Assembly: GCA_000697055.1 (NCBI GenBank) | Contig: JNDT01002238.1 | Location: 62,001-126,000 of the forward strand | DNA: 64,000 nucleotides | DNA from: Saksenaea vasiformis B4078 | Lineage: Eukaryota; Mucoromycota; Mucoromycetes; Mucorales; Saksenaeaceae | Direction of reading: 5' to 3' | Shown here: piece by piece, positions 24,210 through 35,726 of the stretch | Position numbering within the stretch: position 1 is the first letter of the stretch | Layout of the letters: each line of letters starts with the position of its first letter | Translations under genes and position numbers: made by a program | The notes under the pieces: model-generated | Databases searched by the model: none | What the model was told of the DNA's origin: nothing | Seen by the model: the letters and a program-made list of their open reading frames with translations, nothing else

Positions 24210-26562
24210 GGTGGAGGGAAAGGCGGTTACGGAAAGAGAAAGAGGGAAAAAGAGTAGGTTTAAGAGAGAGGGGGGGAAAGAAAGATAAGAACGAGAAGGG
24301 TTTAAGAGTAGAAAGGATTAAGCTGACACAAGTCACGAGGCTTCATCTCAGCATCTGTCTTTGCACCATTATCCCAGGGCTTTCGCAACGCGGTTGTGCA
24401 ACACCACGAAAATGGAAGTAAAACCGTTTTTTTGTACGACAGCAACAATTTGAACAATCTCAGGGTTTTTGCCTCTTTGCGTGTCTTTTATATAGGTACT
24501 ATACACTACTTACACCCTCGTTTTTTTTGGATAAAGCAGTTATAATCAGAATGAACGCGGTTAGAAATCAAGAGACAAAGAATATCTATTTTACGTTTTA
24601 TTGCCCTATTCGGCTTTTGATTTTGCAATGTTTGATGTATCCATTTTTATTTCGTCGTACTCCCCTTATATGTAAAATAAGAGAAGAATTTTTGTACTAC
24701 CGGATAAGGGGGGACGACAACAACGAATCTTTTCCAAACTCGAGCATTACGCTATAGATCAAATCAGATGAACCGCAGCTGTTGGTGGCAAGACGGAATG
24801 CGTCTATGAATGAATTGCATCGTTTGTAATTCTCGATCCTATTAAGATACTTCCGCCTAACGCAAGAAAAATGAGGACTTAATTATTGATTGGGGAGACC
24901 CCACCGTGCATCTAATGTATGTCATGCAGGAAGCAAGTGCCGATTTAGTGCAAACCTTCTGGACTTAATTGGGTTCACAATCTGCTTAGCGTAATCCGTG
25001 ACTCTTAAACCGGCAAATCATAAGCGATTTAAGACAAAACCTATGTTCGGCATTGGGTATAAAAAATTCATCGTAACGGAACACAGGAAGAATCCCATGC
25101 TATTCACATCGATAAGATGCAAAGCGGAAACAGCATAGGGATAGTGTACGTATGTACTAAATGGCGTTCTACGTTGTAAATTAACATTTGAGTCGTAGTA
25201 ACGGTAGATGAAGATAAAACATAACTTGCAGCATTATTATCAGAACATGCAACGATTGCTGTTTTAACACTACGGTAGTTGGGAGGTATGAATTAGGTGT
25301 TTATGAACAAAGTTTGTTTTCTTTGTAATAACAAGATAGAAAACACTGCAACGATCTCGTTACAGATACCAAACAAACAACTTTACTATACTGCGATGGA
25401 TGCTTCTCCTTTCCGGATGTCACCAGCTAGTACCGGATATCGTTCGAAAAAGCATATGTATTTGTTTTTAGCAAAGTTCGTGGCTACCGCCCAAGTCGAT
25501 CGAGCCATAAAGGCGGAGCTGGCAGAATCTCCAAAAGCGAACATACCGGGCGTTCTGCCACGAGGTCTTGACACGGACATAAACACGAGCGAATAATGAA
25601 ATTCTCGATCGTACACTGTTTTGCAGTTACCAAGACGGGAACCGTTGGCATTGAGCAAATAAATGGAGTGCCTTTCCTTACTAAGCTTCCCGCATGTATG
25701 AAAATCAATGTATGGCGATGCAAAAGAAGGTATGTTTTTTAATCTATAAAACTAGATCACAGCGGTCGCCAATTCCTCAAAATGAGGCGCGCTACATGCG
25801 GATTCCTGGTGCAAGCTGTTGTGATACGTGAAACTTGACACAACCAGGACAAAGCAGTAGTTGCACGTTCAAATTCCTGCAGAATCCGAGCATAAAAATC
25901 TTAAAAAAGTATCAGCTTTGTCAAGACCGAGTTATACGGAGTGCAAAGCGACCTACCATTATTTGATCATTCCTTTCTATACGTGGTCGCGAACAACGCA
26001 ATCGCTTCTTTCCCTTGTTCGTCATACCTTTTGAATATACTATGACAAAATCGCTTAATTTAATCCGGTAAGTCCTTGGAGTGAATTTTAGCGACAGACC
26101 TTCTTTTCTTAGCATACAAGGTGACCGATCCTTTTTTCCACACGGAGATTGAATTTCCCCCCATCAGTATGTCCTTTTCTGATGACTTACGTCAAGCACA
26201 AGGTTTACGTTTGATGTACCCATGAAACGGGCAAGGAGCGTACGTATCATATTACCTCCTAGGATTTATTTTACCGCGTGTAGATCCGTTGACTCACAAA
26301 AACAAAACAAAAGAAAAAACAAAAAACAGAAAACAACACTAAATTTTCTCGCTTGGTCTCTTCCGAAATTTGGCACAACCAGCATCATGACTGCCTTTTA
26401 TGCTCATCGGTCTTCCAGTCGTTTTTGGGAGATCAACGTTGTTCAATTGTTATGATTGGTGCAGGTAAACTATAGTTAATGGTTCTGTTGGCCACCACAG
26501 CGCGCAATTAGGAACCGAAATGCTATATATGTATATATTTTTGTTAAAGAAAAGAAAACGAG
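24210..26562. other. Upstream region and gene-poor stretch
   Basis: About 2.35 kb. A G-rich/GA-rich leader lies just upstream of the SLC10A7-like ATG. At 25.38-25.72 kb both strands carry overlapping frames of 80-100 codons without recognisable motifs; probably an eroded element or chance. Nothing else is supported. Confidence 0.45.
24485..24494 (-). promoter_or_regulatory. TATA-box candidate for the SLC10A7-like gene
   Basis: TATATAAAAG on the minus strand, about 280 bp upstream of the proposed ATG. A long leader would be required, so the assignment is tentative. Confidence 0.3.
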
Positions 26563-29000
26563 TTACACAGCACTACTCTTGGTCCCGCAGTGGAAATCGT
26601 CGTCGAAATTGGCGAACTCAAACCACAGTGAGTCTGGTTGTTCGGAAGACAGTGAGGAGGATGCATTAGGTACCAGAACGTCTGACGGAAGTTGATTCGT
26701 TAGATCGCACGAGAGAGGCGTTGATGCAGATGCTGCAGGAGTAACAGATGTAATATCATCCTCCAGGACGCTGCCCAACGTGTTGTCCGAAAATAAAAGA
26801 GAGGGTGGTTGCATAAGATTTAGCTCCGACATATTCCAGGATGTGCTATTAAGCGTTGTGTCGTATACAGAATAAGGTTCGTCTTCGCTTAACTGGCTCC
26901 AGTCATGATTTGAAGGGAGTGAGAAGTCATCCCAGAGATGTGTCCGCGTGCCATTTTCTCCAAAATCTTCTTCGGCGTTTTTAGGTTCGTCGACGTGAAC
27001 AGGATTACTACAAATTGTTGGTGGTTCTGATTCGTCTGCAAAGATGTTAAAGATATCTACGTCGGGTTTCGACTTTTGGGAAGTATTCCCCTCTTTCTCA
27101 TCAGCCTCTTGCGCTTCTCTGAGATTCTGAAGCAAGTCTTTGCTTTTTCGCTGTGCGTGAATCACGTCGGATGGTTTCACCCTTCGTCCATTCTGCGCGA
27201 AGCTAGCCAGATCAGCAATACACCGAGGACAATGATAGTTGTCATCTAGAGCATCTTCTCTGACACCGGTGCATTCAAAATGCAACCACGTTTTGCAATC
27301 ATCACACTGCACCATCATACCACTGTCTTCAGTAGGATTGTCGCAGATGCAATTAACGATAGCATTTGAATCTTCTTCTTCCACACCGCGCGTGGTGACA
27401 TCCTCTGTGCCAATACGAAACTTGCAACGTTGTAAATGATATGCTAAACCACCGCGGTTTTTATATTTCTTGTTACAAGGTTCGCACACGAAAGCCCGCG
27501 ATCCTGTTTAACAATTATTAAACACCTGTTTTTGTATTTGATTAGAAAACAAAACGCTTACCATCATCCAACGTGGTTGGCACGATCGACGCACCCTTCG
27601 TTTGAGATCGTCTTTGTGCTGGCATATCTTTTTCGCTTCCTGTTCGCTTCAAGTTTTGGTCTTTCGCTGCTAATGGACGTTGACGCCTGGCGTCTTTTAC
27701 GTGCATTTTTGGAGCGTGTGATGACATTTGGATAGAAGCAGTGGCCGAGTTGTGTGCTGCGCTGTTTGCTTTCCGCACGGAGTCTCGTTGGATAGCTAGA
27801 GATTTTGTGTGTTGCCATTCCAGTATATCTTCCATACGTATACCGGTAGGCGGTCTCGGTCGTTTCTTCTGCATTGTGTTTCGTAAAAATAGGTTTTTGC
27901 TGTTTCCAACTGTCGTCAAATTGCAACTCGGCTGATGTCGTTTTGTAGTTAAGTTGATCGGCCGTCGTTCGCGTAAAGTCGGCCACGTGGAACAGTCATC
28001 CGTTTGAAGAGTGGAATAAAGATTACTGTCGCGTGACCCGACTGATTCCAATGTCGCAAGCACCCTAAATTTGGCTTGTGATAAGCGAACTTTCAGTAAT
28101 TCGCTAAGGCATTTTATGTTATTGTGACTAAATTCCCCCAGTGAAGCAGGTCCTGGCCAAATATTAGCGCAAGTGGTGTACAGCGATGGCCTGCCACGAA
28201 ATACAGAAGACGCTTCACAGCGTTGACGATAGGTGTCGCTATCAAGTCGTTTCGACGGCATTCTGGAATCATCCACTACGCGTAGACGAGAACGTTTGCG
28301 GGAAAATGGTACGATGTCTGGTAAAGCAGGTTTAACGGGAGAAGCGTGCGGGGATGAGAGTGGTTCGGTGAGGTCGATTCGGCGGCTTAGCTGTTTCAAT
28401 TGCTCAGAAGACATTCGTGTCCGCCTGCGTCTCCCTTGACTGCCTTGGGAATGCTTCACAGCTGCAGGTGATTTACCACCAATCGCTGACCGCTGCCGTG
28501 TCGGTTCCACACGGTCGCTTGGCGTATTTATGAATGTTTCCTGTATGATAGATAATTTCGCTGTATCTCCATTTTCTCCGTCCCACTGATTAAGGTTATG
28601 TACAGGAGCGGGAGAGGCTGCTAACGGCCTGCATGCAACATTTTCAGCGTTTTCCTCTGCTGAAAATAGGTCTGTCACCATCAGAGGGGTAGTCTGATGG
28701 TCGATCTTATCCATCGCCTTCAGCGGACGAATGGGTTTGTACATTATATTTTCAGGAGTCCTGTTGCCGCCATCGCATTTGGATCGTTGACGCTTTAGCT
28801 GACGCTGTTGAGCGAAGTCATTGCAGTTGTCGAGCGATGAAAGGACCTCGTGCTGCTTATTTCTACGAGAGAGCAACGGTCAATATGGTGTGGAATAATT
28901 TGAAGAAAACATCATGGGCGCATGTTGAAAACTATCTTAATACTGCAAGGAACAGGGGTGAAGCGTACTTTAGAGTCAATGATTCTGTCCTTGCTTCCAT
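26563..29000 (-). CDS. Zinc-finger plus PHD-finger nuclear protein
   Basis: Main exons 28862-27562 and 27503-26563 (intron in phase), plus a tentative first exon 29000-28969; 757 residues if correct. The long N-terminal half is basic, Ser/Arg-rich and looks disordered, with likely nuclear localisation patches (FSRKRSRLRV, GRRRRTRMSS). At about 451-471 there is a C2H2-like finger, FVCEPCNKKYKNRGGLAYHL, and at about 493-540 a PHD finger, CICDNPTEDSGMMVQCDDCK followed by WLHFECTG and HCPRC. PHD fingers of this kind read histone H3 tails, often methylated K4. The C-terminal third is acidic and Ser-rich, which could be an activation region. A chromatin-reader or transcription-regulator role is inferred. 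The start is weak: no in-frame ATG opens the long exon before about codon 40 of that frame, and the ATG at 29000 joins in phase through a GTACGC donor. Confidence 0.75.
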
Positions 29001-31339
29001 AATCCGTCGGCAAAGAAAAGAGAAGGCATTCCCTGAGCAAACCAGCAACGTCACAATAGAAATTTGTCTTCAGCGCTGTTTGAAACTGGAATTGGTACTG
29101 GCAAGGAGACGAAAAAGATCCAACAGGAGAGCACGATAAGGCGCTTCGACATGAGATACTTTATATGGAATCTTGTGTAATCCATGAAAAACTACTTCTG
29201 TTTATTCAATGTATCTCTACACTGATATACATAAATGTTGCGCTGAGGAAAGATAGAATATGCGGTCATGGATATATAAACTGACGACAGGCTCATACTT
29301 GACTTACATCAGCCTGGTCCCTCAACGGACACAAACCTGATAGAGTATAGTATAAAAGTACATTCATGGTTATTTAAATAGGATAAAACTTGTGATCTTA
29401 ACTGCTTATTCATAAAGATAATGCTAAAGACGGCGGTAGCCAGCCCCGCACGATATCTGGAAGGACGGCGTTGGCAATGAGGGAATCTAGCGACAAAGGC
29501 TAGCGGTACAGGCACTGCAGAGGCTTTAAGCGATACAACATCTGGATAACTATTGAAGAAGATGAATGACACTGGATGCGCTACAATATTTACTTAGTTC
29601 GATAATGAGCGAAAAGCGACACCGCAGCCAAGACGGCTCGGGACATAGTCCTTGCAGGCTGAATGAAAGACAAAAAGACATGAATGATCCTGTGCATGCG
29701 ATGAATCGATATCTTTACGGGGGATGGTTTTCTGAGGAACTGTGCCTAAGAAAAAGGGAAGATTTATGCGTACCTTTGAATACCTAACGCACCTCGTTAT
29801 CTGAAACAACTGTTGTGATTGGACACTTGGAACAATGAATAGGAACAGCGAACAGATATTACACCAGTGAAATGTACCTTGGGTCGATGCACAAAAGACA
29901 TACTTCCCCACGCGAGATTCGAAAGCGCAGTACACAAAAAGGACTGCATCCGACGTAAAGTTTACTCGAAGCTAACGCCCAAACAGTCTAAAAGAAATAA
30001 CCTAACACGGAAAAGCAGACATATATACCTACCCCGCACATCAATTATGGTAGAAAACCATTTTTTATTGCGTGAACTCGGTCCTCCGTAGGCAGATAAC
30101 TCATTGGAGAATCATCGAACGTGTCTTACAGATAGTAAATGAAACGGTACTTGGATACACAGTAAGACGCTACATTGAATATGGGGGCTTTATAATACAG
30201 AGTATACGGTAGAATGAAAATCTAGGATAGTATTTCTTTCAGCTATGCTATGTCTCAACTCAGTACCAAAAAGAAAGAGGTATGGCAGTTCTTTCGTTGG
30301 GTAATCGTTTAAGAACCCTGGCTTCGGAAATTTCCTTTTCGACAGTCTCCGGGAATGGAGGGGCCTGAAAATGAGACGTCAGTGAGACAGTACTGCGCAG
30401 CAATTGACCATAGTACCGTTATTCCGGCTCTCACACTGATGAATCGGTTTTACGTACTTATAACGCAAAAGCAACAAGGTAATTGCCTACTTACCAGAAA
30501 GTCTTAGTGAAACTGGGACAAATCCATCCTTCTCCGCAAGGAAGAGGAAATTTCACAAAGCTGATCTTCCCAACAAGAAAGGAAGAAGGAAAAATCGGTC
30601 CATAAAATCTGGTCATATAACTATCATTACACTTTCATAGTATGCAGACGGTGTAAAACAAAGAAGGTAAGGATGTCGGAGTAACAATTGCTCATTGAGA
30701 TAATGACAGCGAATAAAGCACAAAAGAAAATACGGGCGTTATAGGATAATGCATTATCTGATGAACACCATATCTATAGATTCAGCTAAGAGACTAATGA
30801 AGTCTTGTCTGACTCAAGGGAAAGCTACTGGAAAATCATAAATGCAACAGAAGATTCGAAGAAAAAAGCCGAGACATCATACTTCCTGAAGCAATTGGAT
30901 CCGAGAGAACGTAGTCTTAAAATGTCCATTTCACAAGAACAATAAACAATTGCAACTTGAAAAGCAGCGTAACCTTTCTTTATTTGAAAAATCACGTAAT
31001 TGCAACCCATTTTAGTGCATCATAAGAGACTATTTTCTTAATATAAGAGCATAGATCATAGCTTTTGCAGAAACCTTCGTGCACTGACCTCGTCCTAACC
31101 AATGTCTTCTGGCAAGCGTATCTTACTCTATGGGCACCACCAGTCATTTCTTATAGGGACCGCTGCCGGATAGTGCATCCAATCATTTGCTGGATTTTAT
31201 TTTGCTGACGTCAATTGGACACTCGGTGCTGCGGGGTTTGGTTTCGCCGCATCCACTCCAAATTGGGAAATCTCAGAAAAGCAGGTGCGTATTGCGAACT
31301 GGGTGCAGTCTTTCTCGTTCGCCGACTGTCGGTTTCGCC
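29001..31339. other. Gene-poor stretch between the PHD gene and eL42
   Basis: About 2.3 kb with only short, motif-free frames. It should contain divergent promoters for both neighbours. No TATA element or T-rich ribosomal-protein promoter element could be assigned with confidence. Confidence 0.45.
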
Positions 31340-31902
31340 ATGGTACGTTAATACATACCATTATTCGTAGAAAACGATCAGAGATAGACGTATAGCGATG
31401 GATGGATGGATGGATGGATGGATGGATAGGGGAGATATAAGGAAATCGTAGCTCATGAGGATCAGACACGATGATGACGCCTGGAACAAAAAGGAACACA
31501 CATGGACTTATTCTTTTGTTATAGGTTAACATTCCTAAGACCAGAAACACCTTCTGCAAGGGCGCCAAGTGCAAGAAGCACACTCCCCACAAGGTTACCC
31601 AGTACAAGGCCGGTAAGGCATCTCTTTTCGCCCAGGGTAAGAGACGTTACGACCGTAAGCAGTCTGGTTATGGTGGTCAGACCAAGCCCGTCTTCCACAA
31701 GAAGGTACTTGAAAAGTATACATTTAGACAATGAAGTACTTAAGAAAGCCAATGATGGAAATAGGCCAAGACCACCAAGAAGATTGTCCTTCGTTTGGAA
31801 TGTACCGTCTGCAAGTACAAGATGCAACTTCCTATCAAGCGTTGCAAGCACTTCGAATTGGGCGGTGACAAGAAGACCAAGGGTGCTGCCCTCGTTTTCT
31901 AA
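31340..31902 (+). CDS. RPL42: 60S ribosomal protein eL42 (L44/L36a)
   Basis: Three exons: 31340-31342 (the ATG alone), 31525-31704 and 31765-31902, giving 106 residues, the usual eukaryotic length. eL42 sits near the ribosomal E site. The sequence is unmistakable: [59 protein letters not shown] and [15 protein letters not shown]. The Zn-binding Cys pairs (CKGAKC and [15 protein letters not shown]) are present. Residue 56 is proline, the form associated with cycloheximide sensitivity in fungi. The first intron (182 nt) is long for this window and contains a GGAT microsatellite; codon use is biased to C-ending codons as in highly expressed genes. Confidence 0.97.
31397..31427 (+). repeat. GGAT tetranucleotide microsatellite in the eL42 first intron
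   Basis: About seven to eight uninterrupted GATG/GGAT units inside intron 1 of the ribosomal protein gene. Probably slippage-prone and variable in length between strains. Confidence 0.8.
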
Positions 31903-32506
31903 GCGCTATCAGATCAGATCTTTGACTTCAGTTGTTACGCGTTAACTAGTCGATATCAAATACATGAAGCAAAAGAAATCAACTGTTAATGGATATGGGT
32001 GTGATTCAGCTGTGTTCGCTGTGCAGAATTGTGGTGGTCGTTCATTTTTTGTTGCGAGTCATGCATAAGAATACTTCTAAGATGATGGTTGCGGACATGC
32101 GATTGCGATCCCGGAATTGTCCCGCGCATGAGCTATTCTGACGCTCCAACACAGCGTGGATATTTGCCTTTTGGCAGTTCGCATCTTCTCGTTCTTTCGG
32201 CATTCTTCAAATTTCCTGTAGCACACAGGGTTTTCTAATACGAAGACAAAAGTCAGAATTTAGAGATACCTTAAGGGTAGTCTCGCTTGAATGAACCCTC
32301 CTACCTTTCACTGCTACGCTTTCTACTTGAGTTGGTTGACTACTGCCTTTCCTGGTGCGACATGTTTCCCTTTCATACAGAGCTTCCAACAAGCAATGTT
32401 GCAGCCGGTCAAAAAAGATGTGGTGTTACGATGATTTCTTGTTACTGGAAAAAAATATAGAAGTAGGCATTTTTCCTTTGATTGTTTTAATATTTTTTAT
32501 TTGAAG
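31903..32506. other. eL42 3' region; no gene seen
   Basis: About 600 bp with no supported coding sequence. A 61-codon minus frame at 32207-32392 has no recognised motif. Confidence 0.4.
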
Positions 32507-32970
32507 ATGGGTATAGAGATGTCGTTGACGAGAATGGAGGTCATGACTCCATGGAATATATCGTTGATCAGAATGAATTTATTGTAGAGCCGATTGCGAC
32601 TCATAGCGAGTACTTGAAAGATATACTGACAGAAAAGCCAAAAGATGAAGACATTCGTATGAAAGAGTCAAGCCTAAAACATGATTATGTACGCTATTCT
32701 GTCTAAGATAAATTTCGCTTTTTCGACCTGAAAATTGAAAAGTGTATGAGCGCATCGGCTGCAGCGAAGCAGTTGGGCATTCGGGCTGCTCAGAGATCGA
32801 TTAAACAGTACAACATGTGTCCTGATAGCATTTTCGGGTTTGTAAGCAAATTGGTCGTAAACGTATCTCGAGCAAAGAGCATAAAACAGCTGTTAGTAAA
32901 GGTGTTTGCAGGAAGACACTTTACCAAAAAATATATTTCACGATCACGCAAGTATCAAACAGGTAAGTAA
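32507..32970 (+). pseudogene. Degenerate helix-turn-helix transposase N-terminus
   Basis: Reading +3 codons from 32508 gives an acidic lead segment, then an in-frame TAA at about 32704, then RFFDLKIEKCMSASAAAKQL and RSIKQYNMCPDSIF. This is a homeodomain-like HTH of the Tc1/mariner-IS630 or related DDE transposase type (K/R-x-x-x-F...S...A-A...L-G-I...T-A-Q-R-W-I-K). After about 32838 the frame shifts: the second reading frame (QIGRKRISSKEHKTAV) continues the similarity. No DDE catalytic domain is found downstream. The stop could come from CAA by one C-to-T change. Family assignment is from motif shape only, so the exact superfamily is open. Confidence 0.55.
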
Positions 32971-33575
32971 CTAGCAATTGGTATCACTTTCTAAGAACAT
33001 GACATCGGTTTGCAGTAATCAGAGGTGGATAGAGATTTAATGAGTCAATTAGGACTATGTTCTGGACGGTGTCCACCAAGGTGTGAAAAAAAAGAAAGCA
33101 GCCTTCCCTCTTTCTTTCCTTTCCTTCCTTTTCTTGTTTTGTATAGCGCCTATCATTTCGAGGGAAGCAGCAGTATGTATATTTTGCCTTCCACCGAGTT
33201 TTCCGCGATCCGCTCTCGATCTGTTCTCCATGAACACTGCATTAAGAAAGATCCAACACAGATGACGGTCATATCTTGGATATAGAGACATCTGTACAAT
33301 CATGGAATATAGTCAGATCTATCTGTTTCCATGAATGATTGTTATAAAAGGAGGAACGTTTTTTATTCAATAACGGATTATCTAAGTCTCGCTGACTTCT
33401 CTTATCTCATATTCTTTTCTAGAGTCTTCTTTGATTCTTCACTGAGAACTGAGATGAGCAGGTCGACCCAAAAATGCTCAATCATATAGCTATAGCCTAC
33501 GGAAAGAGGCAATATGAAGTTAGCTTTTCAGACGGAACAGATGTTGATTGAACCACGCCACTGTACGCGATTTTA
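32971..33575. other. Relic flank and AKR 3' region
   Basis: About 600 bp. It includes a purine-to-pyrimidine switch near 33083-33140 (A-rich then CTTTCC-rich). No gene recognised. Confidence 0.4.
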
Positions 33576-34704
33576 TTATGGGAATTTTGTAGGATCCCAT
33601 TCGCTAACGAAGTATTCATCAAATGAATCCAATGTATCCATGTCCTCTTTTTCAAGCTCGAAATCAAAGATTTCAGTGTTACTGGCAATCCTTTCCTCAC
33701 GGACTGATTTTGGAAGTGGCACGTAGCCGTGTTGGAAAGACCTAGATCATTATCATGTGAGATGTGCTGATACTTAGAAGCAAAAATATTATCTTACCAT
33801 CGAAGAAGAGTATGTGCTGTACTCTTGTTATACTTCTTGGCAATGCTTTGAAGCTTAGGCTCATTCAGTTTTATACCCATTGTCAAGGGCGAATACGCTT
33901 CGATTAAGATATCATGCTCTTTGCAAAAGCTTACAATATCTGGACGAGCGAGAAAGGGTGTAATCTGCACTGTGTCAGCGTCCAAATGCTTATCCATTAC
34001 CTTGTACAATTTACCTCGATCTGGTTAACAGCTGGCTTGATTGTGCAATAGTTAAGAAGCTCCTCCAGGTGAGCAACTCCGTAGTTGGACACTCCTAAGG
34101 CGAAAAGTTACAGACTGTAAACAAAACACTACTAAACTTACCAATGCTCCTAACTTTCCCGTCTGCTTTTAACTTCTCCATCGCCTTCCAAATAGTTGGA
34201 CGGAGCTCCGGGGTTGGAGGACTGTGGACCAGATACAAATCAACGTAATCGGTGCCTAATTTCTGAAGACTTTGTTCAAAGAAAGTGATAGCATCGTCGT
34301 ATCCTTTCGGATCCCAAAGTTTTGTCGTTATGAAAATCTTATGTTTTGTGAGGTGAGATTTGTAAGATCTGTAACTGAAACTACCTCTTCCCGCGAAAGT
34401 CCGCTATGTACAGGAGTAAGATACCGGGATACGCGCAACCGTTACCATACCTTTCTTTAATGGCTTTTCCTACGCTCTCCTCGTTGTGATAAATGGCTGC
34501 AGTATCTATGTGACGATAACCGGCCTGGAGAACTCTGTGTCAGTCGTTTCAAGGCACTGGCGCAACTTGTACCTTGAGCGCCCATAGTACAGCTTGCTCA
34601 GTTTCGCGACCGGGCTCAGAGTTGTAAACACCAAAGCCTACACAAGGTATTTTATGGCCATCATTAAGCAATCGCTTGCTAGCAACATTTCTGAGGGCAT
34701 TCAT
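33576..34704 (-). CDS. Aldo/keto reductase
   Basis: Seven exons: 34704-34573, 34524-34451, 34403-34385 (19 nt), 34337-34142, 34094-34015, 33964-33798, 33741-33576; all phases agree, giving 277 residues, a normal length for small AKRs. NADPH-dependent carbonyl reduction is the family reaction. Visible: [15 protein letters not shown], the catalytic stretch [20 protein letters not shown] (Asp and Tyr), Lys in ITTKLW, His in DLYLVHSP, then VSNYGV, NQIEITPF, EAYSPL and the NADPH-binding [14 protein letters not shown]. No signal peptide, so cytosolic. It resembles the fungal AKR3/5 group (GCY1-like), but the substrate cannot be deduced. A TATA-like element lies about 120 bp upstream. Intron density is unusually high for an 834-nt coding sequence. 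Confidence 0.93.
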
Positions 34705-35726
34705 TTTGACAGAGTCGGAAACCAGGCGCTCGCGTTGAGAGAAAAGGATAAAAAGTGATATAGTTCCGTAAAGCGGTGTCGGTAAATTAAAAAAAAAGGG
34801 TCATACGACGTTGATCACCTCGCATATATATACTCCACCCGGAGAGCCCGGAACGCGGTTTGTAAACGCTCATAGAATTACATTGCTGACGTGTTAGAAC
34901 CATTCAACGGCTAGCAGATCCAGAAGCTTAGCATCAACTCCAATAATGACAAATGAGGTCAATAAGGAAACGAGTGGACAGACCAAAGCCGAACGATCTT
35001 TTTGAGTGTTCCAACTATTGAATTTGTTTTAGTTCCATGCATTCTGAGGTAAAGCCGTTTACTCTTGGTTCTAAACAGAGATAATCGAGGATAGTATGAA
35101 GAGCGTATGAAACGGCACTGTGAAGCGTAGAATAATTGTGACCAACCATTCAGGCCAGGACAAGAGACACTGCAGCAAGCTTGCTCTATTACGATTAGCA
35201 AATGAAGGATAAATGCTCGAATCAATTGCCAAAAGATCACTACGTTAAATAGATATGCTAGATAGGAAGATGTGCGGTAAGTCCCAAACGGGATTTACCC
35301 TGGGAAGAGTTAAAGAAAAAATGAAAAAGAGAGAGAGAGACGCTGTAGACTTAGGCATCCATTGGCAAAGAGATGCTTTATGCATGATATGCTTAATGAT
35401 AAAAAGTACCAGTTTGTCGCAAGCAAATTTGTTGTTGATCAAACAGGAGGATTACAACTATGTTTATCACAGGTTCATTATGGTCAAATATGTCGCTCAA
35501 ATACAGATTCATAAAGGAAGTGACAGCCCAGAATCTAGTGTAGATAGTACGAAAGGAATATATAGTTCCCGTGCATCGTCTCTTTACGTGGGACCTATCA
35601 CTACTCCCATTAGAGCTGGGAAGGTAGTCGTCTTTGTCTGCTCTGTTGTATCAACTTCTTTCTTCACAGAATCGGAAATTTGTCATTCATCAGCGTTCCT
35701 GAAATGAGAAGAATTCCAAACGGCGC
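34705..35726. other. AKR upstream region; no gene supported
   Basis: About 1 kb. A TATATATATG candidate promoter lies near the start. A 150-codon plus frame at 35255-35707 has no recognised motif and a patchy composition; probably chance or relic. Confidence 0.4.
34823..34832 (-). promoter_or_regulatory. TATA-box candidate for the AKR gene
   Basis: TATATATATG on the minus strand about 120 bp upstream of the proposed ATG. The distance allows a leader of about 90 nt. Confidence 0.4.

Noticed and set aside
27564..27986. 140-codon minus frame inside the PHD gene
   Set aside because: It overlaps the main exon in another frame and has no domain or splice link; the main frame is far longer and leads into the zinc finger.
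28837..29139. 100-codon plus frame overlapping the start of the PHD gene
   Set aside because: No recognised motif, and it lies antisense to the 5' part of a well-supported gene.
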